A DNA stretch of 64,000 nucleotides. Origin: Paenibacillus agricola (GTDB taxonomy: Bacteria > Bacillota > Bacilli > Paenibacillales > NBRC-103111). A program made the translations under genes and the position numbers. The notes under the pieces are model-generated. The model was not told the origin of the DNA and made no database searches. It saw only the letters and a list, made by a program, of their open reading frames with translations. Positions 26,632 to 35,590 of this stretch are shown here, piece by piece; the first letter of the stretch is position 1, and the number at the start of each line of letters is the position of its first letter. The stretch lies in the NCBI RefSeq assembly GCF_011440305.1, contig NZ_JAAOIW010000005.1, positions 372,001 through 436,000 on the forward strand, written 5' to 3'.

Positions 26632-27900
26632 CTATTTTTTTGCTAAAAGATCATCGATTTCTTTTGAGGCGTTTTTCATTGCTTCCTCTGGTGTGATTTT
26701 ACCTGATAGGGAGCTTTGAATTTGGTTAAAAACAATTTGTTTAACTTGAGTCAACTGAGGAATCTGCGGCAAGGGTTGAGCAAAGGCAAGTGCATCAACA
26801 AACGGTTTAGTTTGTGGATCCTGGTACTTCGGATCAGTGGCAGCCGATTTTCTTGCCGAAAATGTGATACTGAACTTTTTGGAAATTTCCGGTGTTGCCA
26901 AGAAATTAATGAATTTCCATGCAGCATCAGGGTTTTTGCTGGAATTTGTGATAGACACTCCCCAGCCGCTGAGGATCGTTTTACGTGTTTGATCGGCTGG
27001 AACCATCCCAATCGCTAAATCAATGCTTGCATTGGCTTGTTTAATCGGCGCCACATCATAAGCACCCGACATGTACATAGCAATCTTGCTATTGGAGAAC
27101 AAATTCCGATTTGCGATATTATCGTTTTGCAAAATGCTGGTTGGCGTCACTTTATGTTTAGTAGAGAGCTCCACATAAAGTTTGGCCATCTCGATGGCTG
27201 CAGGTTCATTTAGCATCGACTTGGTGTTGTCCGCATTAAGTATGCTTCCGCCATTGGATTGGATCATGTTAAATAATTGAGTTGTCAAGTTGCCAAAATT
27301 CGTCCCGACCAAGCCAATTCCGAAAACATCGCCTTTCGTTATTTTTTGCGCGCTCTCAAGCACCTGTTTCCAATTTTGTGGTGCCTTGGAAGCATCAATA
27401 CCCGCGTCTGCAAATAACTTTTTGTTGTACAACAGACCATGAGTTTCCGTACGGTAAGGAAGTGTGTAAATTTTATTATCCACTTTAGCGGATTTGATGG
27501 AGCCTTCAAAGAAATCGTTCAAATCAACTTTATCGGTTTGAATATAACTATCCAAAGGCAGCAGGGAGCCTAAAGTAGCATAAGGAGTCACCCAATCCAA
27601 ATTGATATTAATGACATCTGGACCACTTTTCTGTTTGAGGGCTATCAAATATTTATCGGACATACCGTTATCCGGGTTATATTGGGCGTTAATTTTGATG
27701 TTTGGATATTTGCTTTCAAACTCTTTGATTACATCGGGAGTAATGGCTTCATTCCAAGCAGCGTCCCAAAAAGTCAATTCAACCTTTTTGTCAGCGCTTC
27801 CAACACTGCCAGATTTAGCGCTATCTCCACAACCGGCCAGAAGTGCTCCCACCATGCTAATAGCTACTGCCGTCATACCTAGCTTTTTCAATTTTGACAT
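26632..27900 (-). CDS. Sugar ABC transporter substrate-binding lipoprotein
   Basis: 422 residues from the ATG at 27900, behind AAGGGGG; the longer frame lacks a site. The lipobox is LLAGC with C24. The family-1 fold follows (VELTFWDAAWNEAITPDVIK), with typical motifs such as WKFINFLATPE near the end. The SDR and LacI genes lie upstream on the same strand. The ligand is probably a mono- or disaccharide; the exact sugar cannot be read. Confidence 0.9.
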   Translation of the reverse strand: MSKLKKLGMTAVAISMVGALLAGCGDSAKSGSVGSADKKVELTFWDAAWNEAITPDVIKEFESKYPNIKINAQYNPDNGMSDKYLIALKQKSGPDVININLDWVTPYATLGSLLPLDSYIQTDKVDLNDFFEGSIKSAKVDNKIYTLPYRTETHGLLYNKKLFADAGIDASKAPQNWKQVLESAQKITKGDVFGIGLVGTNFGNLTTQLFNMIQSNGGSILNADNTKSMLNEPAAIEMAKLYVELSTKHKVTPTSILQNDNIANRNLFSNSKIAMYMSGAYDVAPIKQANASIDLAIGMVPADQTRKTILSGWGVSITNSSKNPDAAWKFINFLATPEISKKFSITFSARKSAATDPKYQDPQTKPFVDALAFAQPLPQIPQLTQVKQIVFNQIQSSLSGKITPEEAMKNASKEIDDLLAKK

Positions 27901-27945
27901 TTCTTTTTCCCCCTTACAATGAGTAGATATCTTTGTTAAATATGA

Positions 27946-27957
27946 AATGCATGCATT
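27946..27957. promoter_or_regulatory. Perfect 12-bp palindrome upstream of the binding-protein gene
   Basis: AATGCATGCATT lies 46 bases before the start codon, in a probable promoter region. It does not match the LacI-type sites nearby. It could be an operator or chance. Confidence 0.25.
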
Positions 27958-28048
27958 CTCAAACATGGGCAGTAAATTTGATTCACTATATCTGTATCAC
28001 TCCTTTCAAGGCTAACGCCTCAGCTATACACTGGTTATTTATGCGGGA

Positions 28049-28750
28049 TTAAAGCGGCATTGGTTTGCCGAGATGGTTAATGAAAGCTATTTTACTTGTG
28101 ATTGCCAGCTTTTTTTCAATGATATTAAAAATCCCCGCAGCTGAAACCGACGGTTCACCTGGCGCCTCCTCTCCGCCCATATCCGTTTTCACCCAACCGG
28201 GATGTATGGCATATACGGAAATCCCTTTATCCTGAACGTAATGCTTCAGCCTCTCCGAGAACATGTTTAACGCTGTCTTGGACATGCTGTAGGGATAGTT
28301 CGTACTGAACGCATTAACGATTGTGCCAGCCTCCGATGAAATATTGATGATCACCGGGTCGTTCGCTGCATAAATAAGTGGCAAGAAATGCTTGACTACC
28401 CTCATCGGTCCGAATGTGTTGATTTCGAAACTTCGGCGAACGAGTTCGAACTCCAGTTCCTCAATGGTCTTTTCCCTCTCCAGCATAATCGCGGCATTGT
28501 TTATTATTCCATTCAGAGATTCAGTCGTTTTTTGGACTTCCCTGAATGCGCTCTTGACCGATTCTTCATCGGATACATCAATTTCAATAAGATGGACTCG
28601 ATTAGGATATTGATTTTTTAGAGGGTCCAGCATTGGAAAAGAATCTGACGACTTTACGCCTGCGTAAATGTTAAAACCCCTGATCAATCCCTCATTTGCT
28701 AAACTATACCCTAATCCTCGATTTGCTCCTGTAATAAAGATGCTTTTCAT
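28049..28750 (-). CDS. SDR family oxidoreductase
   Basis: 233 residues from the ATG at 28750, behind a GGTGGGAAGTGG stretch. The cofactor motif TGANRGLG is at 7-14 and NNAA in the middle. The active site reads YPYSMSK with Ser in INISSE. The late section ISVYAIHPGWVKTDMGG matches the carbonyl-reductase-like group. Two LacI-type operators lie upstream, one 42 bases before the start, so the LacI protein probably controls it. It may act on a derivative of the imported sugar. Confidence 0.83.
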   Translation of the reverse strand: MKSIFITGANRGLGYSLANEGLIRGFNIYAGVKSSDSFPMLDPLKNQYPNRVHLIEIDVSDEESVKSAFREVQKTTESLNGIINNAAIMLEREKTIEELEFELVRRSFEINTFGPMRVVKHFLPLIYAANDPVIINISSEAGTIVNAFSTNYPYSMSKTALNMFSERLKHYVQDKGISVYAIHPGWVKTDMGGEEAPGEPSVSAAGIFNIIEKKLAITSKIAFINHLGKPMPL

Positions 28751-28791
28751 TGTCCACTTCCCACCATTCTTATATACAATATATTCAATAT

Positions 28792-28805
28792 TGGACACGC
28801 GTTTA
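28792..28805 (-). promoter_or_regulatory. LacI-type operator A, upstream of the SDR gene
   Basis: TGGACACGCGTTTA is a 14-bp imperfect palindrome centred on CG, 42 bases before the SDR start. It matches sites at 28939 and 30061. Confidence 0.5.
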
Positions 28806-28938
28806 TTTTATCGTCCAATAAATTATCCGTTCAGCTTAATACATGATGCATTTTCCATATTAAAGCGCTATCAAAAAGCGTATATCTGTTTTCACTGGCA
28901 ATTCACCTTGAAAATCCTTATTTTCCCCAATTTCATTA

Positions 28939-28952
28939 TGAAAGCGCGTTTA
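28939..28952 (-). promoter_or_regulatory. LacI-type operator B, between SDR and LacI genes
   Basis: TGAAAGCGCGTTTA shares the CGCGTT core and spacing of sites A and C. It also resembles a catabolite-responsive element, so CcpA binding is an alternative. Confidence 0.45.
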
Positions 28953-28982
28953 TTGTTTGTAAAAAAAAAGAATATGAACACG

Positions 28983-30044
28983 TCAACTTTCAACTCTTCT
29001 GCAAGATTCTCTTTCGACCAATTCCATATCTAAGGTTACTTTTATCGATTCGTTTTTTACCCCATCTTCTATAGCCTCAATCACACTTTTAGTGATCCCA
29101 GATATAAATTCCTTGAAATTGGAGCGGAATGTAGTTAACGCGGGTTTATAATAGGCACTTAACTTCTGATCGTTGATTCCGATGACGGAAATATCGTCAG
29201 GAACTTTTAAATGATAATCATTAATTGCGCGTATCGTACCAAAGGCGATACTGTCATTTGCCGCAAATATGGCCGTTGGTAATTCCGATGAACTTTTGAG
29301 CAAGGTGGTCATAGCCTCATACCCGCCAGATTCGTATTGACCGTGCATGATCCAATGGTTTTTAACCTCCAGACCGTGATGCTGCATACGGTTTATAAAG
29401 CCTTTGAACTTAAAGTTAGCCGAGGCCTTTTTCATCATGCTATTGATAATGCCAATTTTTTTGTGGTTTAAACTGACCAGATAGTCCACAGCTTGCATAG
29501 CGGCTGCTTCATTATCGAGGTTATAAACAATTCTATTAGGCTCATTGCGTCCTGGTAAAACCTGATCCAAGATCCCTACGATGAATCCTCCGGCGATCAA
29601 TTCCTCAACGATAGGCTCATGATTTTCCGCCCCCATAAAAATCCCGCCTGCAATCCGCTCCTGATAAAATACTTCTTTAACATTTTTTATGCTTTCATTT
29701 GTACTTAAGTCCCTTATAATATAAGCTAATACGTTATAGCCTAGTATTGAAGCGTTCTCGATAATTCCCGTAATCAATAAATTTGCGGAAGGATCTTCGC
29801 TAAAATGAGATTGATCAATAAAGAATAAACCTATTGTTTTTGTTTTTTTCCCTGCCAGGATTTGCGCTGAAATATTGGGGAAATAATTATACTGTTCAAT
29901 TACCCTCATGACCTTTTCCCTTGTCTTGGCTGGAACATTAGGATAGTTATTAATTACTCTGCTTACCGTACTTCTTGACACCCCTGCAATTTCAGCAATT
30001 TCTTTACTTTTAATATCCAAATTTCTCACAATTCCATCAGCCAT
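28983..30044 (-). CDS. LacI family transcriptional regulator
   Basis: 353 residues. The helix-turn-helix occupies about 13-35 (SKEIAEIAGVSRSTVSRVIN) with the hinge up to about 60. The periplasmic-binding-protein-like effector domain follows (TIGLFFIDQSHFSEDPSANL to the end). The ribosome site at 30044 is weak; GTG at 30029 and TTG at 30020 are alternatives. It is on the same strand as the SDR and sugar-ABC genes. An operator sits 17 bases before its start, implying self-repression. Confidence 0.88.
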   Translation of the reverse strand: MADGIVRNLDIKSKEIAEIAGVSRSTVSRVINNYPNVPAKTREKVMRVIEQYNYFPNISAQILAGKKTKTIGLFFIDQSHFSEDPSANLLITGIIENASILGYNVLAYIIRDLSTNESIKNVKEVFYQERIAGGIFMGAENHEPIVEELIAGGFIVGILDQVLPGRNEPNRIVYNLDNEAAAMQAVDYLVSLNHKKIGIINSMMKKASANFKFKGFINRMQHHGLEVKNHWIMHGQYESGGYEAMTTLLKSSSELPTAIFAANDSIAFGTIRAINDYHLKVPDDISVIGINDQKLSAYYKPALTTFRSNFKEFISGITKSVIEAIEDGVKNESIKVTLDMELVERESCRRVES

Positions 30045-30060
30045 TTCTTAACAATATTAT

Positions 30061-30074
30061 TGGACGCGCGTTCA
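30061..30074 (-). promoter_or_regulatory. LacI-type operator C, upstream of the lacI-like gene
   Basis: TGGACGCGCGTTCA is nearly a perfect palindrome (12 of 14 positions) directly before the start codon region of the LacI gene. Confidence 0.55.
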
Positions 30075-30141
30075 TAATAATTAATTTATCATTTCATCTC
30101 CATTATGTCAATACGAGAACCCATAAAAAACCGCGACGCTG

Positions 30142-30197
30142 TTGAAGTTCGTGTTCCTTGAATTATTGGCTTCCAGCGGTTGGAACACGAGCTTCAA
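30142..30197. repeat. Inverted repeat beside IS91-type remnant
   Basis: TTGAAGTTCGTGTTCC (30142-30157) and GGAACACGAGCTTCAA (30182-30197) match at 15 of 16 positions around a 24-base loop. It may be an end structure of the decayed transposon or a terminator without a U-tract. Confidence 0.4.
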
Positions 30198-30329
30198 AGG
30201 CAAACGCTTCGCTCCTCCACCCCACACCCATGTCCTCTTTCATGCTTTGGCGGCCTCCTACTTCTTATTCCCAAGCTTATCTTCAATCTTGTATTCATAA
30301 CCCGCTTCTTATACGGTTAGTTTTCCTTC

Positions 30330-30582
30330 TTCACTTGAAAGACATCCTCCACCAACATGCGGCTCCACTCTTCCATTTCGTCAACGAACACGTTGTGCAG
30401 AAGCGCCCCTTACAACGGTACGGTATTTCGGATATCACCCTTCACATACCACGATTTTAAAACCGTTTCTAGGGTCGCCACAGCCACGAAATTTCTGGAC
30501 CTCTTTGATGACAGGGGGTCTAGGTTGAGCTTTGTGCTTCTCTACAAAGGCATCCCAATGTCCATGCTTATCGGTCTTATAT
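30330..30582 (-). mobile_element. Decayed IS91-family transposase fragment (zinc-finger region)
   Basis: Three consecutive frames on the minus strand give pieces of one protein: HWDAFVEKHKAQ and VIKEVQKFRGCGDPRNGF; then YRCKGRFCTTCS; then DEMEEWSRMLVEDVFQV. These match the N-terminal zinc-binding domain of IS91/IS801-type Y1 transposases. At least two frameshifts and missing flanks make it non-functional. Confidence 0.65.
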
Positions 30583-30585
30583 GTG

Positions 30586-30612
30586 AAAAAAAGAGGACCC
30601 GCGGGCTCCCTC
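30586..30612 (-). terminator. Possible terminator of the GH43 gene
   Basis: A GC-rich GAGG...CCTC element containing CCCGCGGG is followed by seven T on the minus strand, about 140 bases beyond the GH43 stop. Confidence 0.45.
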
Positions 30613-30751
30613 TTGGAAAATCAATGTATAGGACTCCTCGCCGCACGGTTGATGACGACGCAGCGGATAAAAAACGCTATGGCCAGACTTATAATAGGGT
30701 TACCAACGACTCATCAACTTCATTCCGCAGGGGAAGCCATTGCATTAGATA

Positions 30752-31732
30752 TTATTTATAGGGATCTATCGTTTGAATGGTACCATCTTCATTAAATGTC
30801 AGTTCGGTATATTTTACACAGCGTTTGTGGTTAACGCCACCTGATAAAGAGCTGTCATGATAAAATAAATACCATTTATCCTCGAATTGAACAATGGAGT
30901 GATGGGTAGTCCAACCAACTACTGGAGTAAGGATTGTACCTTTAAAGACATAAGGGCCTTTCGGGTTTTGGCTCATGGCGTATACAAGGCAATGGGTTGT
31001 ACCTGTAGAATAGGAAAGATAATAATAGCCATTGTATTTATGAATCCATGGTCCTTCAAAATATCTCCTTTGCTCATCTCCGGCAAGTATAGGCTTTCCA
31101 TCTTCATCAACAATCGATATTTCTTGAGGCATTTCTTTAAAAGTAAGCATATCATCTGACAATTCAGCAATTCTTGGTCCAAGCGCAGGTTCGGTTGCAG
31201 CTGGGCCGGCAGCATCGGGATTAAACGTTCCCTTCTGCCACTTCTCCAACTGACCTCCCCAAAGACCGCCAAAAACCATATAAGCCTTATCATTCTCATC
31301 AACAAATACAGCTGGATCAATACTAAAGCTGCCTGGAATATATGTTTCTTGGGGAGTGAAGGGTCCTGATGGAGATGGACTGGTAGCTACCCCTATGCGG
31401 AAAATATGATCGTGATCCTTTGCCGGAAAGAAGAGGTAATAAGTGTTGTTTTTTAAAGCAGCGTCTGGTGCCCATAATTGTTGCTTAGCCCACGGGATAT
31501 CCTTTAGGTGCAGTGCTTCCCCATGGTCTATGCAAGATGATTTAAAATTATCAATGGATAGAACATGATAATCCTCCATTGCGTATTGGTCACCATTATC
31601 GTTGGAGGGTCCATCCAGATCAAGATCATGTGAAGGATAAATATAAATTTTCCCCTCAAATACATGGGCCGAAGGGTCGGCGGTATAAATGTGAGTAACA
31701 ATAGGATCGTTAGGCTTTATAGGTTTATTCAT
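30752..31732 (-). CDS. Glycoside hydrolase family 43 (xylosidase/arabinofuranosidase type)
   Basis: 326 residues forming a single five-bladed propeller without a signal peptide, so it is a cytoplasmic enzyme. The catalytic base D19 (TADPSAH), the pKa-setting D139 (SIDPAVF) and the general acid E226 (FEGPWI) are in place. GH43 enzymes cleave beta-xylosides or alpha-L-arabinofuranosides. AAGGGG precedes the ATG. It is transcribed divergently from an AraC-type regulator, its likely activator. Confidence 0.88.
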   Translation of the reverse strand: MNKPIKPNDPIVTHIYTADPSAHVFEGKIYIYPSHDLDLDGPSNDNGDQYAMEDYHVLSIDNFKSSCIDHGEALHLKDIPWAKQQLWAPDAALKNNTYYLFFPAKDHDHIFRIGVATSPSPSGPFTPQETYIPGSFSIDPAVFVDENDKAYMVFGGLWGGQLEKWQKGTFNPDAAGPAATEPALGPRIAELSDDMLTFKEMPQEISIVDEDGKPILAGDEQRRYFEGPWIHKYNGYYYLSYSTGTTHCLVYAMSQNPKGPYVFKGTILTPVVGWTTHHSIVQFEDKWYLFYHDSSLSGGVNHKRCVKYTELTFNEDGTIQTIDPYK

Positions 31733-31976
31733 TCGAAACTTCCCCTTTTCATAAAGTTAGTTTATTAATTAAACTTACAATCTTAATTATATCTATATTC
31801 ACATAACAATCAAATATTAGTGCGAATTTAAAGTCGCCTGCTTCACAATAACGTATAATTAATTCGCATCAATATTGTTAATCATAGCCTTTTTTAAAGC
31901 AAAAAGTTATATTCTTCTTTTAAAAATATCACTTAATTGTTATTATTGAATAAAGGATTGTTGGAGGAGAGAATCG

Positions 31977-32858
31977 TTGGATCACCCAAACAATATGGAT
32001 AAAAGCGTTAAAATATTTCATGCTTTAAATAACAAGGCATTAGAGCTTCGTTATAGAATTGTATCCACAGAAACACCTCCTATTTTTTACCATTATCACA
32101 AAGGGATCGAGGTATTATTTGTCCATCGAGGTAGAGGAAATCTGACCCTCAACCGCAAGCTTTATAATCTGGAATCAGGATGTGTAGTAATTTTACAACC
32201 CTTCCAATTGCACCGTATTCAATTTGAAACCAATAGTCAATGTCCTTATGAGCGCACGACTTTGACCTTTGAACCCTCCAGCTTTGAACCTCTTCTTAAA
32301 AATTTTCCTGTGCTGTTTCGGTTTTTTGAGCAGGTATGGAAAGAACAACTATCCATTCAGGTGTTCCGTATGGATCGCAACATGACTTATATCTTAGGTG
32401 TTCTTGAACGTTTTAACGATTTGGTTTCGGGGTGGAACGGGGACGAAGATCTCGAAGCTGCTTCTTTGTTGATTCTCAACATTTTAGATTATCTTAAATC
32501 ATTGCATAATGGTGGTTTTGGTGGAGTCGCACGTCCTGAGAGCCATACTGAGAAAATTATGAATTGGGTAGAGGAGCATTACACCGAACCATTTGATCTG
32601 AGCGCCTTAGCCAAGGAACTTCATCTTTCCAAGCATTATGTTTCTCATCTATTCCAATCCGAAACAGCGGGAAGCATCACCGAATATGTGATCGCTCGAA
32701 GAATAAGACAAGCTTGTTGGTTATTAAAAACAGAATCGAATTCTGTAGAGTATATCGGTTCGTTAGTCGGAATACCTAATTTTCCCTACTTTTGCCGTCT
32801 CTTTAAAAAGATAACGGGCTTAACTCCAATTCAGTACCGTAATAGCCATTTAAACTAA
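31977..32858 (+). CDS. AraC family regulator with N-terminal cupin domain
   Basis: 293 residues. A cupin sugar-sensing domain covers about 20-150 (YHKGIEVLFVHRGRGNLTLN). The two AraC helix-turn-helix motifs are in the last 100 residues (LSALAKELHLSKHYVSHLF, VEYIGSLVGIPNFPYFCRLF). The start is a TTG at 31977, eight bases after GGAGGAG; the first ATG (31995) is too far from any site. It is divergent from the GH43 gene, which it most likely controls. Confidence 0.83.
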   Translation: MDHPNNMDKSVKIFHALNNKALELRYRIVSTETPPIFYHYHKGIEVLFVHRGRGNLTLNRKLYNLESGCVVILQPFQLHRIQFETNSQCPYERTTLTFEPSSFEPLLKNFPVLFRFFEQVWKEQLSIQVFRMDRNMTYILGVLERFNDLVSGWNGDEDLEAASLLILNILDYLKSLHNGGFGGVARPESHTEKIMNWVEEHYTEPFDLSALAKELHLSKHYVSHLFQSETAGSITEYVIARRIRQACWLLKTESNSVEYIGSLVGIPNFPYFCRLFKKITGLTPIQYRNSHLN

Positions 32859-32952
32859 ATGGATCTAATCCGTAAGCAGCGGTTTGGTTCACCGTTGTAC
32901 CTTTTGCATTTGCTTTCAGGATTAAGGTAGCCGGGTCGAACGTGCGTACAAC

Positions 32953-34113
32953 TTAATTTTCTGGAAGCACCCTTCCTTTATATTTGCCGGTGTGCATAAT
33001 TGTTACTTTGACATCAATCTCATTTAGGGTATCCTCTTTTAGTACCAAATGGCCTTCGTCCTTTAAGCGTTGCCACACTTTGGGATCATTTCTATATACC
33101 TCTCCAAATAAATTTAACAGGTCTGTCTGCTTAGAAAGCCCCTTGTGGTATGTCGTTAGGATTTCATCCCGAACCACCTTTGCCGCTTGTTCTTCCATCG
33201 TTTTTACGGAGACGTTTTCGACCATTCCTTCGACATACGCACGAGCCTCTACGTATAGGTTAAAGCGTAATGTATCTTTTTCAATTAACGGTTGTATTCT
33301 GTGACCAGGCTTGGTTAATACTAACGTTCCTATCGGTTTTATATGATCGGGAATAGTAACGAAGACACGTTTCGTTTGCTTAAGAAACCATCTTACTCCC
33401 TTGAGATCCTCTTCGGAAAACCAACCTGCCAATTGCTTTTCCTCTATAATGTATGCTCCGTCTATGATAAACATAGGTTTCTTCTTCTGATCTTCCTTCC
33501 ATACTTGTTTCGTGATGGAGATCGATGGAAGAAATACGGTTCTCCCTTTTTCGTTTGCTTGGGCGATTATTTTGTACCCAAACTGAGGTGGAAAAGAGGA
33601 TTTCTGGCCATTGATATCCTCAGGTGAATCCATGAGGGTATCTAGAGGTGAAAGATTAAATATTGATTTTTGTGCTAGGATTTCTGAGAAGCTTTCTTTC
33701 GTACCGTATATTAAAATGTTATATCGAATTTCACGGTAACGATTTAACGCATCATAGACGTGAGCCAACTTTTTATTGTCTTTTAGTATGGCTTCATCGC
33801 AAATGATCGCTCTGACATGCCCCCAGTGTATTCTTAATTGTGAGGTCGCATAAATTGAGGATAAGGCTTCAGCAACCGTCACTCCCTCTCCTTTGCCAAT
33901 CCATACAGGCACATTTTTGCCAATTTCCATTTGTTCGCTTTTTGCCACATTCACAAAATTAAGAACCTGCACATACGTAATGAAATGTTCATCCTTATAT
34001 TCAAATCCAATCGCTGTAACATATGCCATATTTTGAATGGCTTTGGAATCCCAACAGCCCGACTCCACTACAATCAGGATCCATACAAGACACAGTTTAA
34101 TTATTGCTTTCAT
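32953..34113 (-). CDS. Spore germination receptor C subunit, Ger(x)C lipoprotein (second operon)
   Basis: 386 residues. The lipobox VESGC gives C20, followed by the typical WDSKAIQNMAYVTAIGFE opening and the Ger(x)C fold. The start overlaps the end of the A-subunit gene by 17 bases. It is the last gene of a B-A-C operon on the minus strand. Confidence 0.9.
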   Translation of the reverse strand: MKAIIKLCLVWILIVVESGCWDSKAIQNMAYVTAIGFEYKDEHFITYVQVLNFVNVAKSEQMEIGKNVPVWIGKGEGVTVAEALSSIYATSQLRIHWGHVRAIICDEAILKDNKKLAHVYDALNRYREIRYNILIYGTKESFSEILAQKSIFNLSPLDTLMDSPEDINGQKSSFPPQFGYKIIAQANEKGRTVFLPSISITKQVWKEDQKKKPMFIIDGAYIIEEKQLAGWFSEEDLKGVRWFLKQTKRVFVTIPDHIKPIGTLVLTKPGHRIQPLIEKDTLRFNLYVEARAYVEGMVENVSVKTMEEQAAKVVRDEILTTYHKGLSKQTDLLNLFGEVYRNDPKVWQRLKDEGHLVLKEDTLNEIDVKVTIMHTGKYKGRVLPEN

Positions 34114-35590
34114 GAGGATCTTCCCCTTGCCGGTCCGAATCTATGGTGTGCAATTCATCAGGTCTTTCTTTATACTGGCTCCAAGGAAGCCGAAAGACAG
34201 CTCTCGCCATCTCTTTAAACACCGGGGGAGACAAGGGTGACATATAAGGAACACCGAAGGAGCGCAGACTGCTCATATATCCAATAAGCAGTACGAGACC
34301 AATGATTAAGCCATACATCCCGAAAACTGCAGAAATGAAAAATAACGCGAACCGAAGGACGCTAACGGCTCCGCTTAAAGATTGACTGACTAACGTTGAC
34401 CCTGTCACTGCTACAATGGCGCCAACAACAACAACACTTGGAGAACTCAACCCAGCTCGAATGGCCGCATCCCCAATAACTAATCCGCCTACAACGGTCA
34501 ATGTCTGACCAATGGAGCTTGGAAGACGAAGACCGGCTTCTCTAAAGATCTCCAACAACACCAGCAATATAAACAATTCCACTTGTCCAGAAAACGGAAG
34601 TCCAATGCGTGCCGAGGCAACGGTCGCCATTAAGCGAAAGGGAATCTGATCGGGATGAAACGACGTGAGTGCTACCCAAGCACCTGGCATTATAATGGAT
34701 AAGAAGAAACTGAGTCCACGAATCAAACGTGCAAACGAAATATACCCGAAACTAAAATATAAATCCTCAGGTGATTTTAGCAGGAGCAGTAAGGTGCCCG
34801 GACCCATTAACACCATCGGGTTCCCGTCTACGATAATGACGAACCTTCCGGCTAATAAACTGCTGACCGCCTTGTCCGGCCGACCGGTATAATCAAATAA
34901 AGGTAGCAAAGAGTACTTGTAATCGGTAATCTTCTCCTCGATCTGGTTGATACTTTGAAGTCCGTCGACATCAATCTTGCTCAGTCTTTTTTTGACTTCA
35001 TTCAACAATTCGGGGGAAATGATATCTTGAATATATAACAAGCCGACCTTTGTTCTTGTTCTTCTTCCCAACGTAGACGTTTCATAACAGAGGGAATGGC
35101 TGCGAATGCGTTTGCGAATTAATGCCACATTGATGGCGATATTCTCCACAAATCCGTCTTTTGGTCCATGGATGGAAATCTCTGTGCTCGATTCTTCGGG
35201 AGTGCGATCTGGACGGCGGGCTATGTCCATTTTAAATATAACATTCGTTTGAGAGAACAGCAGAAGGAGATCGCCTTGAAAGATCCATTCGGATATTTGT
35301 TCCGACGAGGCATTGGCTTCTACTGGTATTAATGGCAAGGGAACGTAAATGGAGTCCAATTGCAAGTCGCAGAACTTGTCTTGCTGATACAAGCTTTCAA
35401 GCTCGGGAAGGATGACTTTTCCAATCTGTGAGGAGTCGCATAACCCTCCACTATAGATGAGAGTTACTTCAGTACTGCTGCCTTCTTCAAATCGAAAGCT
35501 CTGAATTTGCACATCCGCAGAGTGAGGAAATAATGCCTTGATTTTCTGCTTGTTCCAACCTTCTACTGGTTCAAGCTCAGCCACATTCAT
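34097..35590 (-). CDS. Spore germination receptor A subunit (second operon)
   Basis: 497 residues from the ATG at 35590, seven bases after AAGGAGG; the longer frame overlaps the B gene heavily. The N-terminal soluble domain (to about 250) and the helical GerA membrane domain are clear (IFREAGLRLPSSIGQTLTVV, GLVIGDAAIRAGLSSPSVVV). It overlaps the B gene by four bases (ATGA), implying coupled translation. It is only moderately similar to the A subunit at 18.4 kb. Confidence 0.9.
   Translation of the reverse strand: MNVAELEPVEGWNKQKIKALFPHSADVQIQSFRFEEGSSTEVTLIYSGGLCDSSQIGKVILPELESLYQQDKFCDLQLDSIYVPLPLIPVEANASSEQISEWIFQGDLLLLFSQTNVIFKMDIARRPDRTPEESSTEISIHGPKDGFVENIAINVALIRKRIRSHSLCYETSTLGRRTRTKVGLLYIQDIISPELLNEVKKRLSKIDVDGLQSINQIEEKITDYKYSLLPLFDYTGRPDKAVSSLLAGRFVIIVDGNPMVLMGPGTLLLLLKSPEDLYFSFGYISFARLIRGLSFFLSIIMPGAWVALTSFHPDQIPFRLMATVASARIGLPFSGQVELFILLVLLEIFREAGLRLPSSIGQTLTVVGGLVIGDAAIRAGLSSPSVVVVGAIVAVTGSTLVSQSLSGAVSVLRFALFFISAVFGMYGLIIGLVLLIGYMSSLRSFGVPYMSPLSPPVFKEMARAVFRLPWSQYKERPDELHTIDSDRQGEDPHESNN

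Noticed and set aside
30158-30795. Plus-strand frames of 87-134 codons
   Set aside because: Antisense to the IS91 relic and the GH43 end; the minus strand explains the sequence.
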